Shown piece after piece: positions 46,889-56,171 of a DNA stretch of 64,000 bases. This DNA comes from Pedobacter sp. ASV28. Lineage in GTDB: Bacteria > Bacteroidota > Bacteroidia > Sphingobacteriales > Sphingobacteriaceae. A program made the position numbers and the translations under genes. The notes below the pieces were generated by a model. That model searched no databases. It was given only the letters and a program-made list of their open reading frames with translations, and had not been told where the DNA came from. The DNA lies in the NCBI RefSeq assembly GCF_016428855.1, contig NZ_JAELTN010000012.1, positions 40,985 to 104,984 on the forward strand, given 5' to 3'. How positions within the stretch are numbered: the first letter of the stretch is position 1; the number at the start of each line of letters is the position of its first letter.

Positions 46889-48370
46889 ATGATTGTAAAA
46901 TATAAAGTAATAAAGTTAATGCTGTTGGTAGCCACAGTATTCATCTTTCAATCGTGTGAAAAATATTTGTCTACCGTACCTGACCAGAGGGCAGTTTTAG
47001 ATAAGCCCGAAGCAGTTTCAGAACTATTGGTCAATGCCTATCCCAAGGCTAACTATATGCCATTTTGTGAAGCAATGTCAGACAACATGGTCGAAAATAT
47101 CCATGTACCTCCAATATTGTCCAATTTGCAGGCCTATAAATGGGAAGATGTAGAAGCCACGGGAGTTGATTGGCCTATTAATTATTGGAACCATTGTTAT
47201 AAGGCTATTGCTGTGGCCAATCAAGCACTTAAGGCCATCTCTGAGGCGTCAAATCCTTCAATCTATCGTGCACAGATGGGCGAGGCCTTAGTGGCTAGGG
47301 CTTATGCCCATTTTATGTTGGTTACATTGTGGGCCAAGCCTTATGATGCTGCCAGTTCAAATTCAGATCCAGGAATCCCTTATGTATTAGAACCTGAAAA
47401 TGTAGTACACAAGCAATATGAACGTAAAACGGTAGCCTATGTTTATCAGCAGATAGAAAAAGACCTGTTGGAAGGAATGCCGCTCATTAGTGACGATGTT
47501 TATAAAAAACCAGCTTTCCATTTTACCAAGAGAGCCGCTGCCGCATTCGCTACACGTTATTACCTATTTAAAAAGGACTATGCCAAGGTTATACAATATG
47601 CCGATCAAGCTTTTCCTAATAACAGTACGGTAGATTATCTGAGAGACTGGAATGCTTATGCCCTAATGGGCAGTAGCGTACGTACCCAAACCTATAATAA
47701 ACCATCTGAAAAGGCTAATTTATTGCTAACTGAAGGAATCAGTGGTTGGACATTTAGTTATGGTAGCACTTATAGATTCAGTGTTTCTACAAGTATTGTA
47801 TATCCTCTAACCCTTAAATCATACAATAATCTGGTCAATGCAGATTTGGCTTATGTGACTGTGGCCAACAGTGACAACAATATATATATACAAAAATTGT
47901 ATGCGCATTTTGTCAGCCCCCTTAATTCAAACCTAGGTAACTACTATTTATATGTGCCCTTGTTTACTGCAGAAGAAGTATTATTTAATAAAGCAGAAGC
48001 ATTGGCAATGTTAGATAGGCCAAATGAAGCTTTAAGTATGCTAAATGTATTGTTGCCAAAACGTGTAAAAGGCACTTATAATGCCGCAAGTCATGACTTG
48101 ACATCATCAAAGGTACTCAATCATTATGCAGGTTCGGATATTAAAACAGCTGTGGTAAATGCAGTATTGGATTTAAAGCGAATTGAGTTCCTACATGAAG
48201 GTTTACGCTGGCTTGATGTACTGAGGAAAGGCATAAGGGTAGCACATCCCGTAGCAGATAAAACAATAACGGGGGAATTTAATACAGTTTTAGAAGCGAA
48301 TGATCCACGTAGGCAAATACAATTGCCACCAACTACTGTAATGGCCGGATTAGAACCTAATAAACGATAA
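46889..48370 (+). CDS. SusD/RagB-family nutrient-binding lipoprotein
   Basis: 493 aa. Lipobox after MLLVATVFIFQSC (Cys ~23). TPR-like SusD fold with typical segments: YLSTVPDQRAVLDKPEAVSE, NYWNHCYKAIAVANQALKAI, GEALVARAYAHFMLVTLWAK, and ILDLKRIEFLHEGLRWLDVL-like (AVLDLKRIEFLHEGLRWLD) near the C-terminus. Forms the lid of the SusC channel. 12 bp after susC; no glycosidase genes in the operon. Confidence 0.94.
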   Translation: MIVKYKVIKLMLLVATVFIFQSCEKYLSTVPDQRAVLDKPEAVSELLVNAYPKANYMPFCEAMSDNMVENIHVPPILSNLQAYKWEDVEATGVDWPINYWNHCYKAIAVANQALKAISEASNPSIYRAQMGEALVARAYAHFMLVTLWAKPYDAASSNSDPGIPYVLEPENVVHKQYERKTVAYVYQQIEKDLLEGMPLISDDVYKKPAFHFTKRAAAAFATRYYLFKKDYAKVIQYADQAFPNNSTVDYLRDWNAYALMGSSVRTQTYNKPSEKANLLLTEGISGWTFSYGSTYRFSVSTSIVYPLTLKSYNNLVNADLAYVTVANSDNNIYIQKLYAHFVSPLNSNLGNYYLYVPLFTAEEVLFNKAEALAMLDRPNEALSMLNVLLPKRVKGTYNAASHDLTSSKVLNHYAGSDIKTAVVNAVLDLKRIEFLHEGLRWLDVLRKGIRVAHPVADKTITGEFNTVLEANDPRRQIQLPPTTVMAGLEPNKR

Positions 48371-48374
48371 AAAA

Positions 48375-49259
48375 ATGAAAAAGAATATGAAAAAATATTT
48401 ATTGCTGGCATTTGTGGTAACCACTTTGATTTCCTTCAACTCTTGCTCAAAAAAAGATAATGACTTAAATACGCCAATTGAGGGATTGGGAGGTGTGAGG
48501 TATCAGAAAACAGCACTCGATATCGCATTATATGAAAATTTTACCAAGCCTTATAATATAGAAGTCATTTACAGATGGGATGCGGGCCTGATGGGATATA
48601 CCACTGTTTTGGTTCCTGCAGAGGAAAATAAGGTATTACCTGTAATGAACATTTTAAAAAAGGGTTGGATAGCGCCATTCGAAGAAATTGCAGGCCTTCT
48701 TTTTGTCAAAAAGTATATTCCTAAACAATATGTGTTAATTGGAAGCTATGCCTATGCCACTAATGGAAATATTGTATTGGGTTCTGCCGATCAGGGATTA
48801 AAAGTGAACATATTTGGAATCAACCAGATCAATTTGAAAAGTGCTGGAGGCATTTCCCAGATTTTAGGTACGGTACACCATGAATTGGCACACATGCTTC
48901 ACCAGAATATCATGTACCCGAGCGATTTTGAGTTGGTATCGGCAGGTTCTTATGATTCAAATGGTTTGAGTATTTCGCAGGCAAACGCCCGTAAAGCAGG
49001 GTTTATTACAGGCTATGGCATGACAAGCCCAAATGAAGATTTTGCCACATTGGTGGCAACCATGCTAAGTAATAGCAAGGCAGAGTTTGATGCCATGTTA
49101 GATGCTATTCCGGAAGATTCTCCAGGAGTAAACATTGGAAGAACTAGGCTTAAAGAAAAAGAAAATATCATTATAACCTACTTCTTACAGGCTTGGAACA
49201 TAGATTTTAGAGCACTCCAAAGAAAAACAGCCGAAGCAAGAGCAGCATTAATTAACTAG
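48375..49259 (+). CDS. Zinc metallohydrolase lipoprotein associated with SusCD
   Basis: 294 aa. Lipobox LISFNSC. Zinc motif HHELAHMLH (HExxH at residues 169-173), and SPNEDFATLVATML ~45 residues later supplies the probable third ligand Glu. Matches the substrate-import-associated zinc metallohydrolase lipoprotein family commonly found after SusD genes. Alternative ATG at 48387 (MKKYLLLAF). 4 bp after susD and 12 bp before the DUF4302 gene. Expected to cleave the substrate on the outer surface or in the periplasm. Confidence 0.85.
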   Translation: MKKNMKKYLLLAFVVTTLISFNSCSKKDNDLNTPIEGLGGVRYQKTALDIALYENFTKPYNIEVIYRWDAGLMGYTTVLVPAEENKVLPVMNILKKGWIAPFEEIAGLLFVKKYIPKQYVLIGSYAYATNGNIVLGSADQGLKVNIFGINQINLKSAGGISQILGTVHHELAHMLHQNIMYPSDFELVSAGSYDSNGLSISQANARKAGFITGYGMTSPNEDFATLVATMLSNSKAEFDAMLDAIPEDSPGVNIGRTRLKEKENIIITYFLQAWNIDFRALQRKTAEARAALIN

Positions 49260-49271
49260 CCATAAAACTAT

Positions 49272-50609
49272 ATGAAAAAGATTTTATTGTATTGTATGCT
49301 ACTCGGGCTTGTACTGGTAGCTTGTAAAAAAGGGGGTACCGACACCTGGTATGAAACCACTTTGGACAAAAGACTTGCAGACACGATTGCTGCCCGGCAA
49401 AAAACACTGACCAGTTCTCCCTATGGCTGGAAAACAGTTTTTGCCCCAAAAGGTGGAGGCGCCTATCTATTCTATATGAAATTTTCTAATGATAATAGAG
49501 TAGATATGGTTTCGGATATCAATATAGAGGCTGCTTCCAATATTGCGAATAGTTCCTATATCTTCAGACAAGTAGGAGAGCCATGTTTAATTTTTGATAC
49601 CTATAGCGTACTGCATATTCTTTCTCATCCCTATAACCCCATTAGCGGTGGGGGTAGTGGAAAGGGCAAAGAATCAGACTACGAATTTTATTTTAAATCC
49701 ATAACGGTAGATAGTGTAGTGTTGGAAGGAGTCAAAAATAAAAATATAATGGTACTGAAAAAAGCAACGCAAGAAGAAGAAGCATTCTATAAAAGTGGGG
49801 GAATCAAAACAGTTATCGATGAGGCCTCAAATGCATTTAAAAGGGCTAAACTTCACATCGTTGAAAATGGGGCACAAACAAAAGTGGAGTTAAGCTTTGT
49901 AAGCAAAACGCTTAGTCTGATCAGGAAAGATGCCAATAATATAGAAGTGACCACTACAGCGGCTTTTACTTTCGCAGCAGATGGACTGGATTTGGTGACA
50001 TCACTTACTTATGAAGGAATTTCATTCAAGAAAGTGTACTGGGATTCTGTAGCGAAGGCATTTTATATCTTGATTAATGGGAACAAAATACCAATTGTTG
50101 CAGTATCGCCACCTCCTTTGCAAACCCTTATTGGTACAACGGGTTATCGATATTTGGCCGTAGATCCGCCTGGCATGCCTCAAACAGCCGCGTTTAATGC
50201 CATCTTACAGAAAGATATAGCCAATACGCAGCTGCTCAATAGGAGTTATAACCACTTTTATTTTGATTTTAATCCACCTGCGAGCCAAATAAAAGAGGGC
50301 TCTAATGTAACTTTTGGTGTAACTACGGCAAGCTCTAGCTATTGGATAGAGTATAATTCTTATAAGATGGAATGGGTAAACCAAAGCCAAGGTATTTTTA
50401 AATTTTCTTATAAGGGAAATAATGGCTCTAATGCTTCTACACTTACCTATTCGGTGAATTTAAGGGCGTTTTTTGAGAATCATACCTTTAAAATAGATTA
50501 TAGTGACGAACCTGCTCCAGCAGGAAAGGTAATGGGAAGCTTCATTTGTATGGAAGACCCTACGATCTTTTTCTATGGTAGGTTTGAAACTGCATGGAGC
50601 AATTGGTAA
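49272..50609 (+). CDS. DUF4302 lipoprotein carrying the shared C-terminal domain
   Basis: 445 aa. Lipobox MLLGLVLVAC. N-terminal ~285 residues are DUF4302-like (TLDKRLADTIAARQKTLTSS, SPYGWKTVFAPKGGGAYLFY). From ~290 to 445 follows a domain beginning YRYLAVDPPGMPQ and containing RSYNHFYFDFNPP, then GVTTASSSYWIEYNSYKMEW and ending FYGRFETAWSNW. This domain recurs in the next two proteins attached to a different N-terminal half. No catalytic motif. DUF4302 genes regularly accompany SusCD/zinc-lipoprotein operons. Confidence 0.8.
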   Translation: MKKILLYCMLLGLVLVACKKGGTDTWYETTLDKRLADTIAARQKTLTSSPYGWKTVFAPKGGGAYLFYMKFSNDNRVDMVSDINIEAASNIANSSYIFRQVGEPCLIFDTYSVLHILSHPYNPISGGGSGKGKESDYEFYFKSITVDSVVLEGVKNKNIMVLKKATQEEEAFYKSGGIKTVIDEASNAFKRAKLHIVENGAQTKVELSFVSKTLSLIRKDANNIEVTTTAAFTFAADGLDLVTSLTYEGISFKKVYWDSVAKAFYILINGNKIPIVAVSPPPLQTLIGTTGYRYLAVDPPGMPQTAAFNAILQKDIANTQLLNRSYNHFYFDFNPPASQIKEGSNVTFGVTTASSSYWIEYNSYKMEWVNQSQGIFKFSYKGNNGSNASTLTYSVNLRAFFENHTFKIDYSDEPAPAGKVMGSFICMEDPTIFFYGRFETAWSNW

Positions 50610-50646
50610 AATAATAGCTTGCTTATAAAGCTCTAAACCCATAAAT

Positions 50647-51879
50647 ATGAAAAAATACTCTTTAAATGCTGCTAAAATGGTATTTGCGTGGACTTTCCTG
50701 CTCTATTTCTGCATGGTCTCCTGTAAAAAATCTAAGGTACAAGCTGGAAATGATGACAAAACAATCGTTCCTTCGACGCAACCAGAAGAAGGACCGTCTA
50801 AAGAAACTGATACCAGAAAGGTGCAATTCAAGATAGGTAGCTTTTCCTCGGTGATAGCCGATTTTAAGCCTACTGCTGAAGCTGCAATGGACTTGTTGTC
50901 CAAAGTTTTATCATCAAAAGAGTTTAAGGATTCTATCTATAAATATCATTATGCCCCTAGTAATCAGATGAAGAGTCCTTCACAATGTGCTAAGGCCAAA
51001 GAACTGAATTTGATCAAGGTAAATCCCTTAACGGGTAGGGTTGATGGGTCAATGGTATATGAAGATTTATTAAAATATAAGGACGTAGCTTTAAACTTAA
51101 CCATCCGACAGCCCAGTGAACCTACCAATGTGCTGGGGAGTTCATCGTATTGCAGCTACACCATTACTTCTAATAGCCATTGGTTGGTTGATAATATGGC
51201 CATGACACTTCCCGAAGAATATGCTATCCATTTGGGACATGAATTTTGTCACGTAGTAGGTTATTACCATGGCGACCATCCAGATACCAAAACAGAAGAT
51301 GTCTCTTATGGAATAGGATCGCTTATCGCTAATATTCTTTGGGATTGGTCATTGAAAGAAATTAAAAAGAAAGAACTGCACAGTTACCTGTTGGACAATT
51401 CCAACTGGAGGTTGAGATGCTTGGCCGTTCAACCTGCTGATATGCCACAATCGGGAAAATTTAATGATATCCTGCAATTGGACTTGGCTAACGCCAAATC
51501 GGCAAATCGATCTTATAATCATTTCTATTTCGATTTTAATCCTCCGGAAGAACAGCGGAAAAGCGGATCTAATGTAGTTTTTGGTGTGACTACGGCCAGT
51601 GGTTCCTATTGGGTAGAACACAATTATTACCGAATGGATTGGCTAGACCGAAATGCGGGTACTTTTAAATTTACCTATATCGCGAATAATGGGTCAAGCA
51701 GTGCGACCCTTAACTATTCCAAAAATTTAAGAGCGCTGTTTGAGCGTAAAACTTTTAAGATGATTTACAGCAGCCAGAAAGGGCCATCGGGAAGGGTAAT
51801 GGCAAATTTCATCTGTGTGGAAGATCCGGAGATATTTTTTTATGGGCGATTTGAGCGGAAATGGATCAATTGGTTTTAA
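50647..51879 (+). CDS. Metzincin-like lipoprotein with shared C-terminal domain (paralogue A)
   Basis: 410 aa. Lipobox-like CMVSC after a hydrophobic stretch. Peptidase half ~55-245 with the full metzincin zinc motif HEFCHVVGYYH (198-208, HExxHxxGxxH). The region where a Met-turn is expected reads EDVSYGIGSL (Ile in place of Met). Residues ~256-410 are the shared domain (RCLAVQPADMPQ, RSYNHFYFDFNPP, GVTTASGSYWVEHN, FYGRFERKWINWF). Upstream conserved block FKPTAEAAMDLLSKVLSSKE and YEDLLKYKDVALNL. Not matched to a named family by me. 37 bp after the DUF4302 gene, same operon. Confidence 0.72.
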   Translation: MKKYSLNAAKMVFAWTFLLYFCMVSCKKSKVQAGNDDKTIVPSTQPEEGPSKETDTRKVQFKIGSFSSVIADFKPTAEAAMDLLSKVLSSKEFKDSIYKYHYAPSNQMKSPSQCAKAKELNLIKVNPLTGRVDGSMVYEDLLKYKDVALNLTIRQPSEPTNVLGSSSYCSYTITSNSHWLVDNMAMTLPEEYAIHLGHEFCHVVGYYHGDHPDTKTEDVSYGIGSLIANILWDWSLKEIKKKELHSYLLDNSNWRLRCLAVQPADMPQSGKFNDILQLDLANAKSANRSYNHFYFDFNPPEEQRKSGSNVVFGVTTASGSYWVEHNYYRMDWLDRNAGTFKFTYIANNGSSSATLNYSKNLRALFERKTFKMIYSSQKGPSGRVMANFICVEDPEIFFYGRFERKWINWF

Positions 51880-51918
51880 TAATTAACCCTAATCATATCA
51901 CTAAAAAAAATCTAAATC

Positions 51919-53124
51919 ATGAAAAAAAATCAGTATGAAAAAAGAGGCATATTTGCTATCTGTATCTTACTTACGCTCATTTTTGCATGTAAAAGAGCCG
52001 AATTTAACAACATTTTAGGATCCTCTGGAAGCGAAGTCGAGCAAAGAAAGGCCGAAGCACCATTCCAATTGCTGGGTGCTAAGCAAGTTGCTTTTAAAAT
52101 CAAAACCTATGCAAGTGTGCTGCCTAACTTTAGGCCCACTGCCGATAGTGCTTTTCAAATCCTTTCTACAGTTATCTCTTCAAAAGAATTTCAGGACTCT
52201 ATTGCCAAGTATAGTTTCCCTTGCTCAAATGGAGAATCAGGCAGTCCATGCATTGTCCCCAGTAGATTTACAATCAATAAATGTATAGGTGGAAGTATTG
52301 CCGGAACCACTGTTTATGATGATTTTCTTGTTGATGATACGGTGAAGTTGGATGTCAAAATTATCGAAAATACAAGTCCTACACCTAGTAGCTATGGTTT
52401 TGCGTCGAAATGTTTCAACACTATTAATACTTATTCATACTGGTTAACAAATAACCGAACTTTACCGCTTTCAGAAGAGTATGCTATCCATTTGGCGCAT
52501 GAATATGCCCATATAGTTGGCTATGTCCACCCATCGGTGGCAAGTGGTTTGGATGTGCCCAATCGTGTGGGGTCTATTGTAAGGAATATTCTTTGGAAAT
52601 GGCATTTGGAAGCCTTGCAAACTACTGCTTTGCATACGGTTTTACTTACGGAACCAAAATATAGATTTTTAGCGGTTAATCCACCAGCAATGCCCCAAAC
52701 CGCTGGATTTAATGCGATTTTACAAAGTGATATCACGACGACCAATACCGCAGGAAGATCTTATAATCACTTCTATCTGGATTTTAATCCACCAAGTACA
52801 CAAAGAAAAAGTGGATCCAACATAGTAGTAGGTGTAACTACCGCTGCAAGCAGCTATTGGATAGAATATAATTATTATGAAATGCAGTGGGTGAATTCCA
52901 CCACCGGTATTGTGAGTTTTACTTATAAAGATAATAATGGCTCTACACCCACTACGGCAAGCTTTTCGCAAAACCTCAGAACCTTTTTGGAAAGTCACAC
53001 TTTTAAAATTGATTATAGCGAAAATGTGCTGAATGTAGGCAAGGTAATGGGTAAGCTTACCTGTGTGGAAGATCCTAGTAAAGTATTTTATGGCCAGTTT
53101 GAATCCAGTTGGAGTAATTGGTAA
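51919..53124 (+). CDS. Metzincin-like lipoprotein with shared C-terminal domain (paralogue B)
   Basis: 401 aa. Lipobox LIFAC. Peptidase half with HEYAHIVGYVH (194-204) and conserved blocks FRPTADSAFQILSTVISSKE, FPCSN and PLSEEYAIHLAHEYAH; the Met-turn position reads NRVGSIV (Val). Shared C-terminal domain ~248-401 (YRFLAVNPPAMPQTAGFNAI, RSYNHFYLDFNPP, GVTTAASSYWIEYNYYEMQW, FYGQFESSWSNW). Two Cys pairs (FPCSN, GSPC, NKC) may form disulfides outside the cytoplasm. Tandem duplicate of the previous gene. Confidence 0.72.
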   Translation: MKKNQYEKRGIFAICILLTLIFACKRAEFNNILGSSGSEVEQRKAEAPFQLLGAKQVAFKIKTYASVLPNFRPTADSAFQILSTVISSKEFQDSIAKYSFPCSNGESGSPCIVPSRFTINKCIGGSIAGTTVYDDFLVDDTVKLDVKIIENTSPTPSSYGFASKCFNTINTYSYWLTNNRTLPLSEEYAIHLAHEYAHIVGYVHPSVASGLDVPNRVGSIVRNILWKWHLEALQTTALHTVLLTEPKYRFLAVNPPAMPQTAGFNAILQSDITTTNTAGRSYNHFYLDFNPPSTQRKSGSNIVVGVTTAASSYWIEYNYYEMQWVNSTTGIVSFTYKDNNGSTPTTASFSQNLRTFLESHTFKIDYSENVLNVGKVMGKLTCVEDPSKVFYGQFESSWSNW

Positions 53125-53149
53125 GACCAAGTTCAATTTTAAATTGTAA

Positions 53150-53815
53150 ATGAAAAAAATATCATTAAATATCTTATTGTCGGCATTGGTGTTGCTAATG
53201 TCCAGCTATATTGTTCAGGAAGAGGTGAAAAAAACTCTTCCTGAAACTCAAGGAAAACAAAAAAAAGTAGTGTTTAGGTTAGGGAATTATACCAGTGAAC
53301 TGGATGAATTTCGAGATACTGCTTTGAAAGCCTTAGATTTAATGTCTAAGGTTTTCTCCTCCAAAGAGTTCAAAGACTCGATTTCAAAATATAATTTTCC
53401 CTGCTCAAATGCTTGGTTCAAGGAGAATATCTGTAAAAAACCAGGCAATATCATGATCTACAAATGCGATTCTGCTGCTAATATAGTACATGGCTCAACA
53501 GTTTATGAAGACTTATTGATAGATAAACAGGTAACACTAGACCTTAATATTATTCATGCTAAAGGAACGACCAATAGCTATGGTTTTTCTGCAGCCTGTG
53601 TTTATAAGATCAATACTTATTCCTGGTGGTTGAAAAATAATCGAAAACAACCCCTTTCTGAGGAATATGCCATTCATTTAGCCCACGAGTATTGTCATGT
53701 GGTGGGGTATTACCATAGCTCCTACCATAAAATTCAGGATGATGTTTCTTATCGGATGGGAGGTATTGTTAGGAATATTCTATGGAGATGGTCGCACGAG
53801 AATGTAAAAAATTAA
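53150..53815 (+). CDS. Metzincin-like secreted protein without the C-terminal domain (paralogue C)
   Basis: 221 aa. Signal-type N-terminus MKKISLNILLSALVLLMSSY, no lipobox Cys. Peptidase region similar to paralogues A and B: FRDTALKALDLMSKVFSSKE, FPCSNAWFKENIC, YEDLLIDKQVTLDLNI, PLSEEYAIHLAHEYCH. Zinc motif HEYCHVVGYYH at 179-189; 14 residues later DVSYRMGG has a Met at the turn position, which A and B lack. The chain stops where the shared domain begins in A and B. 9 bp before ggt. Confidence 0.72.
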   Translation: MKKISLNILLSALVLLMSSYIVQEEVKKTLPETQGKQKKVVFRLGNYTSELDEFRDTALKALDLMSKVFSSKEFKDSISKYNFPCSNAWFKENICKKPGNIMIYKCDSAANIVHGSTVYEDLLIDKQVTLDLNIIHAKGTTNSYGFSAACVYKINTYSWWLKNNRKQPLSEEYAIHLAHEYCHVVGYYHSSYHKIQDDVSYRMGGIVRNILWRWSHENVKN

Positions 53816-53824
53816 GAGGATATC

Positions 53825-55513
53825 ATGCATAAATTAAGTTTATTATACACGACATCAATTCTATTGTTTTTGATTGTTGGCTGTTCTAGTCAAAAAACAA
53901 AAAATACCTATTTTAAAAGAGGGGTAGTGGTTTCGGCGCATCCAGAAGCATCGAGAGTGGGATTAGATATTTTAAAACAAGGGGGAAATGCCATAGATGC
54001 TGCAATTGCAGTGCAATTCGCCCTAGCGGTGGTATATCCAAATGCTGGAAATATTGGCGGGGGCGGATTTTTGGTTTATCGAGATGCCAAAGGAAATTCC
54101 ACTACTTTAGATTATAGGGAAAAAGCTCCGAATACCGCAAGTAGGGATATGTATTTAGATGTAGAAGGAAATGTTGTTCCCAAAAAAAGTGTTCAGGGAC
54201 ATTTGGCTGCTGGCGTACCCGGTACGGTTGACGGTATGGTGCAGGCCCATCAGAAATTTGGAAAACTACCATGGAGTACATTATTGGAACCTGCCATTCA
54301 ATTGGCAAAAAAAGGTTTTGTCATTACCGCAAATCAGGCAAAAGAGTTTAATGATATGAAGAGCCTGTTTAGGCAGTTCAATCCAGATGGTGCAGCACTT
54401 CTTAAAGCAAAAGGTGATTGGAGAAAGGGAGAAAAATTGGTGCAGACAGAATTGGCCAATACCCTGACGCTTATCCGTGATAAAGGTAGGGCCGGATTTT
54501 ATGAGGGAGAGGTAGCAGAACAGATCATAAAGGAAATGAATAGGGGAAATGGTATCATGAGCAAAAATGATTTAGCTACTTATAAAGCCCTATGGCGTAA
54601 ACCCATTATAAGCAAGTATAAAGTGTATAAAGTGATTACCATGCCTCCACCATCTAGTGGTGGCATTGCCTTGACGCAACTTTTAAATGCTATAGAGAAA
54701 GAACCATTGGCAAAATGGGGGCACAATCAAGATTCTACAGTAAGATTGATTGTGGAAGCCGAGAGAAGAGTTTATGCAGACAGGGCCACCTACCTAGGCG
54801 ATCCAGATTTTTATAAGGTGCCACAAGAGAAGTTGCTAGAAAAAAAATATCAGGAGCATAGAATGCACTCTATGAATTGGGATAGGGCAACTCCAAGCGG
54901 CGAAATTAAGGCAGGTGTATTTTCAGGTAAGGAAAGTGAGGAAACCACCCATTATTCTATTGCAGATAAAGATGGAAATGCTGTAGCAGTAACCACTACC
55001 CTTAATAACTCTTATGGCTCATTGGTCTTTGTAAAAGGAGCAGGCTTTTTGCTCAATAATGAAATGGATGATTTTTCGGTAAAACCAGGTACGCCGAATA
55101 GTTACGGACTGGTTGGAGGGGAGGCTAATGCCATTGCACCGGGAAAACGTATGCTGAGTTCGATGACACCAACCATCATTGAAAAAGATGGAAAGTTATT
55201 TATGGTTGTAGGTACACCGGGAGGATCGACCATCATTACTTCTGTTTTTCAAACTATTCTTAATGTTATTGAATTTAAACAAGGTATACAGGAAGCCGTT
55301 ACGGCCAAACGATTTCACCATCAGTGGCTTCCAGATGAAGTCTATATAGAACCAAAAACTTTTGATGAGAAGAACACTTCGATTTTAAAGGCAAAAGGTT
55401 ACAAATTGGTAGAACGTCCCTATATAGGTTTAGTTGATGCCGTATTGGTAACCCCAAGAGGATACCAGGGTGGAGCAGACCCTAGAGGTGATGATACCAC
55501 CGCAGGTTGGTAA
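53825..55513 (+). CDS. ggt: Gamma-glutamyltransferase (glutathione hydrolase), lipoprotein
   Basis: 562 aa Ntn-hydrolase. Lipobox LIVGC. Large-subunit features: VVSAHPEASRVGLDILKQGG, NAIDAAIAVQFAL, PNAGNIGGGGFLVY, TLDYREKAP, GVPGTVDG. Autoprocessing site and nucleophile Thr374 in ETTHYSIADKDGNAV; small-subunit motifs NNEMDDFS, MLSSMTPTI and TPGGSTIITSVFQ. Cleaves or transfers gamma-glutamyl groups of glutathione and gamma-glutamyl peptides, normally in the periplasm. As last gene of the SusCD/peptidase operon it would finish the breakdown of imported peptides. Convergent with the DUF1684 gene. Confidence 0.95.
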   Translation: MHKLSLLYTTSILLFLIVGCSSQKTKNTYFKRGVVVSAHPEASRVGLDILKQGGNAIDAAIAVQFALAVVYPNAGNIGGGGFLVYRDAKGNSTTLDYREKAPNTASRDMYLDVEGNVVPKKSVQGHLAAGVPGTVDGMVQAHQKFGKLPWSTLLEPAIQLAKKGFVITANQAKEFNDMKSLFRQFNPDGAALLKAKGDWRKGEKLVQTELANTLTLIRDKGRAGFYEGEVAEQIIKEMNRGNGIMSKNDLATYKALWRKPIISKYKVYKVITMPPPSSGGIALTQLLNAIEKEPLAKWGHNQDSTVRLIVEAERRVYADRATYLGDPDFYKVPQEKLLEKKYQEHRMHSMNWDRATPSGEIKAGVFSGKESEETTHYSIADKDGNAVAVTTTLNNSYGSLVFVKGAGFLLNNEMDDFSVKPGTPNSYGLVGGEANAIAPGKRMLSSMTPTIIEKDGKLFMVVGTPGGSTIITSVFQTILNVIEFKQGIQEAVTAKRFHHQWLPDEVYIEPKTFDEKNTSILKAKGYKLVERPYIGLVDAVLVTPRGYQGGADPRGDDTTAGW

Positions 55514-55551
55514 TAAATTTTAAATCGATCAATAAAAAAGAGATAGGTAAT

Positions 55552-56166
55552 TTACTTGTCTTTTTTCTTTTTTTCGCCAGTATATTTTTTTTCTCCCGCC
55601 TTAATTTCAAGACTAAGGTCATTTTCTTCTGGTGGAATTGGGCATCTATACCCATCACTATAGGCACAGTAAGGATTGTAGGCTTTGTTGAAATCTATTT
55701 CTATTTTGTGGTCTACAATAGCTGTTGTTTCCAGGTCAAGATACCTGCCGCCACCATAGGTATCTTGACCATTGGTTTGGTCTGTAAAAGGTAGAAAAAG
55801 ATGGTTTTTATAAATTGGATTAGCTGCCAATGCAAGATTTCTGTACAAGGTTAATTGTACGGTTTCACCATTTAACTGAAATTTAAGCTGGGCATAACGA
55901 ATATAATCTGCTGTTGTTCCTGCATAGGTGGGCATTTTAAAAGGTTGCTGATCTTTTAAGGGGATAACCTCAGCCATAATACGATAATTGCTATCTGCTT
56001 CATAAAAATGAAGATTTTTTAAATCAGCTTTTTTTAATGGAGAATGCTCATTGCTTATAAAATCAGCTTTGTAGGCCGATCTATGTTCCGTAATTTTTTC
56101 CTTATAGGTTTGTGCAAATACGACTGACTGTGTTAAAAAAACTAAGGAAAATAAATATTTATGCAT
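55552..56166 (-). CDS. Secreted DUF1684 protein
   Basis: 204 aa. Signal peptide MHKYLFSLVFLTQSVVFA. DUF1684 features: LKNLHFYEADSNYRIMAEVI, LFLPFTDQTNGQDTYGGGRY, IDFNKAYNPYCAYSDGYRCP, then IPPEENDLSLEIKAGEK. Lys-rich C-terminus. Function unknown. It starts 5 bp after aroC, so it ends the aromatic operon transcript, although no metabolic link is apparent. Confidence 0.87.
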   Translation of the reverse strand: MHKYLFSLVFLTQSVVFAQTYKEKITEHRSAYKADFISNEHSPLKKADLKNLHFYEADSNYRIMAEVIPLKDQQPFKMPTYAGTTADYIRYAQLKFQLNGETVQLTLYRNLALAANPIYKNHLFLPFTDQTNGQDTYGGGRYLDLETTAIVDHKIEIDFNKAYNPYCAYSDGYRCPIPPEENDLSLEIKAGEKKYTGEKKKKDK

Positions 56167-56171
56167 GATAT

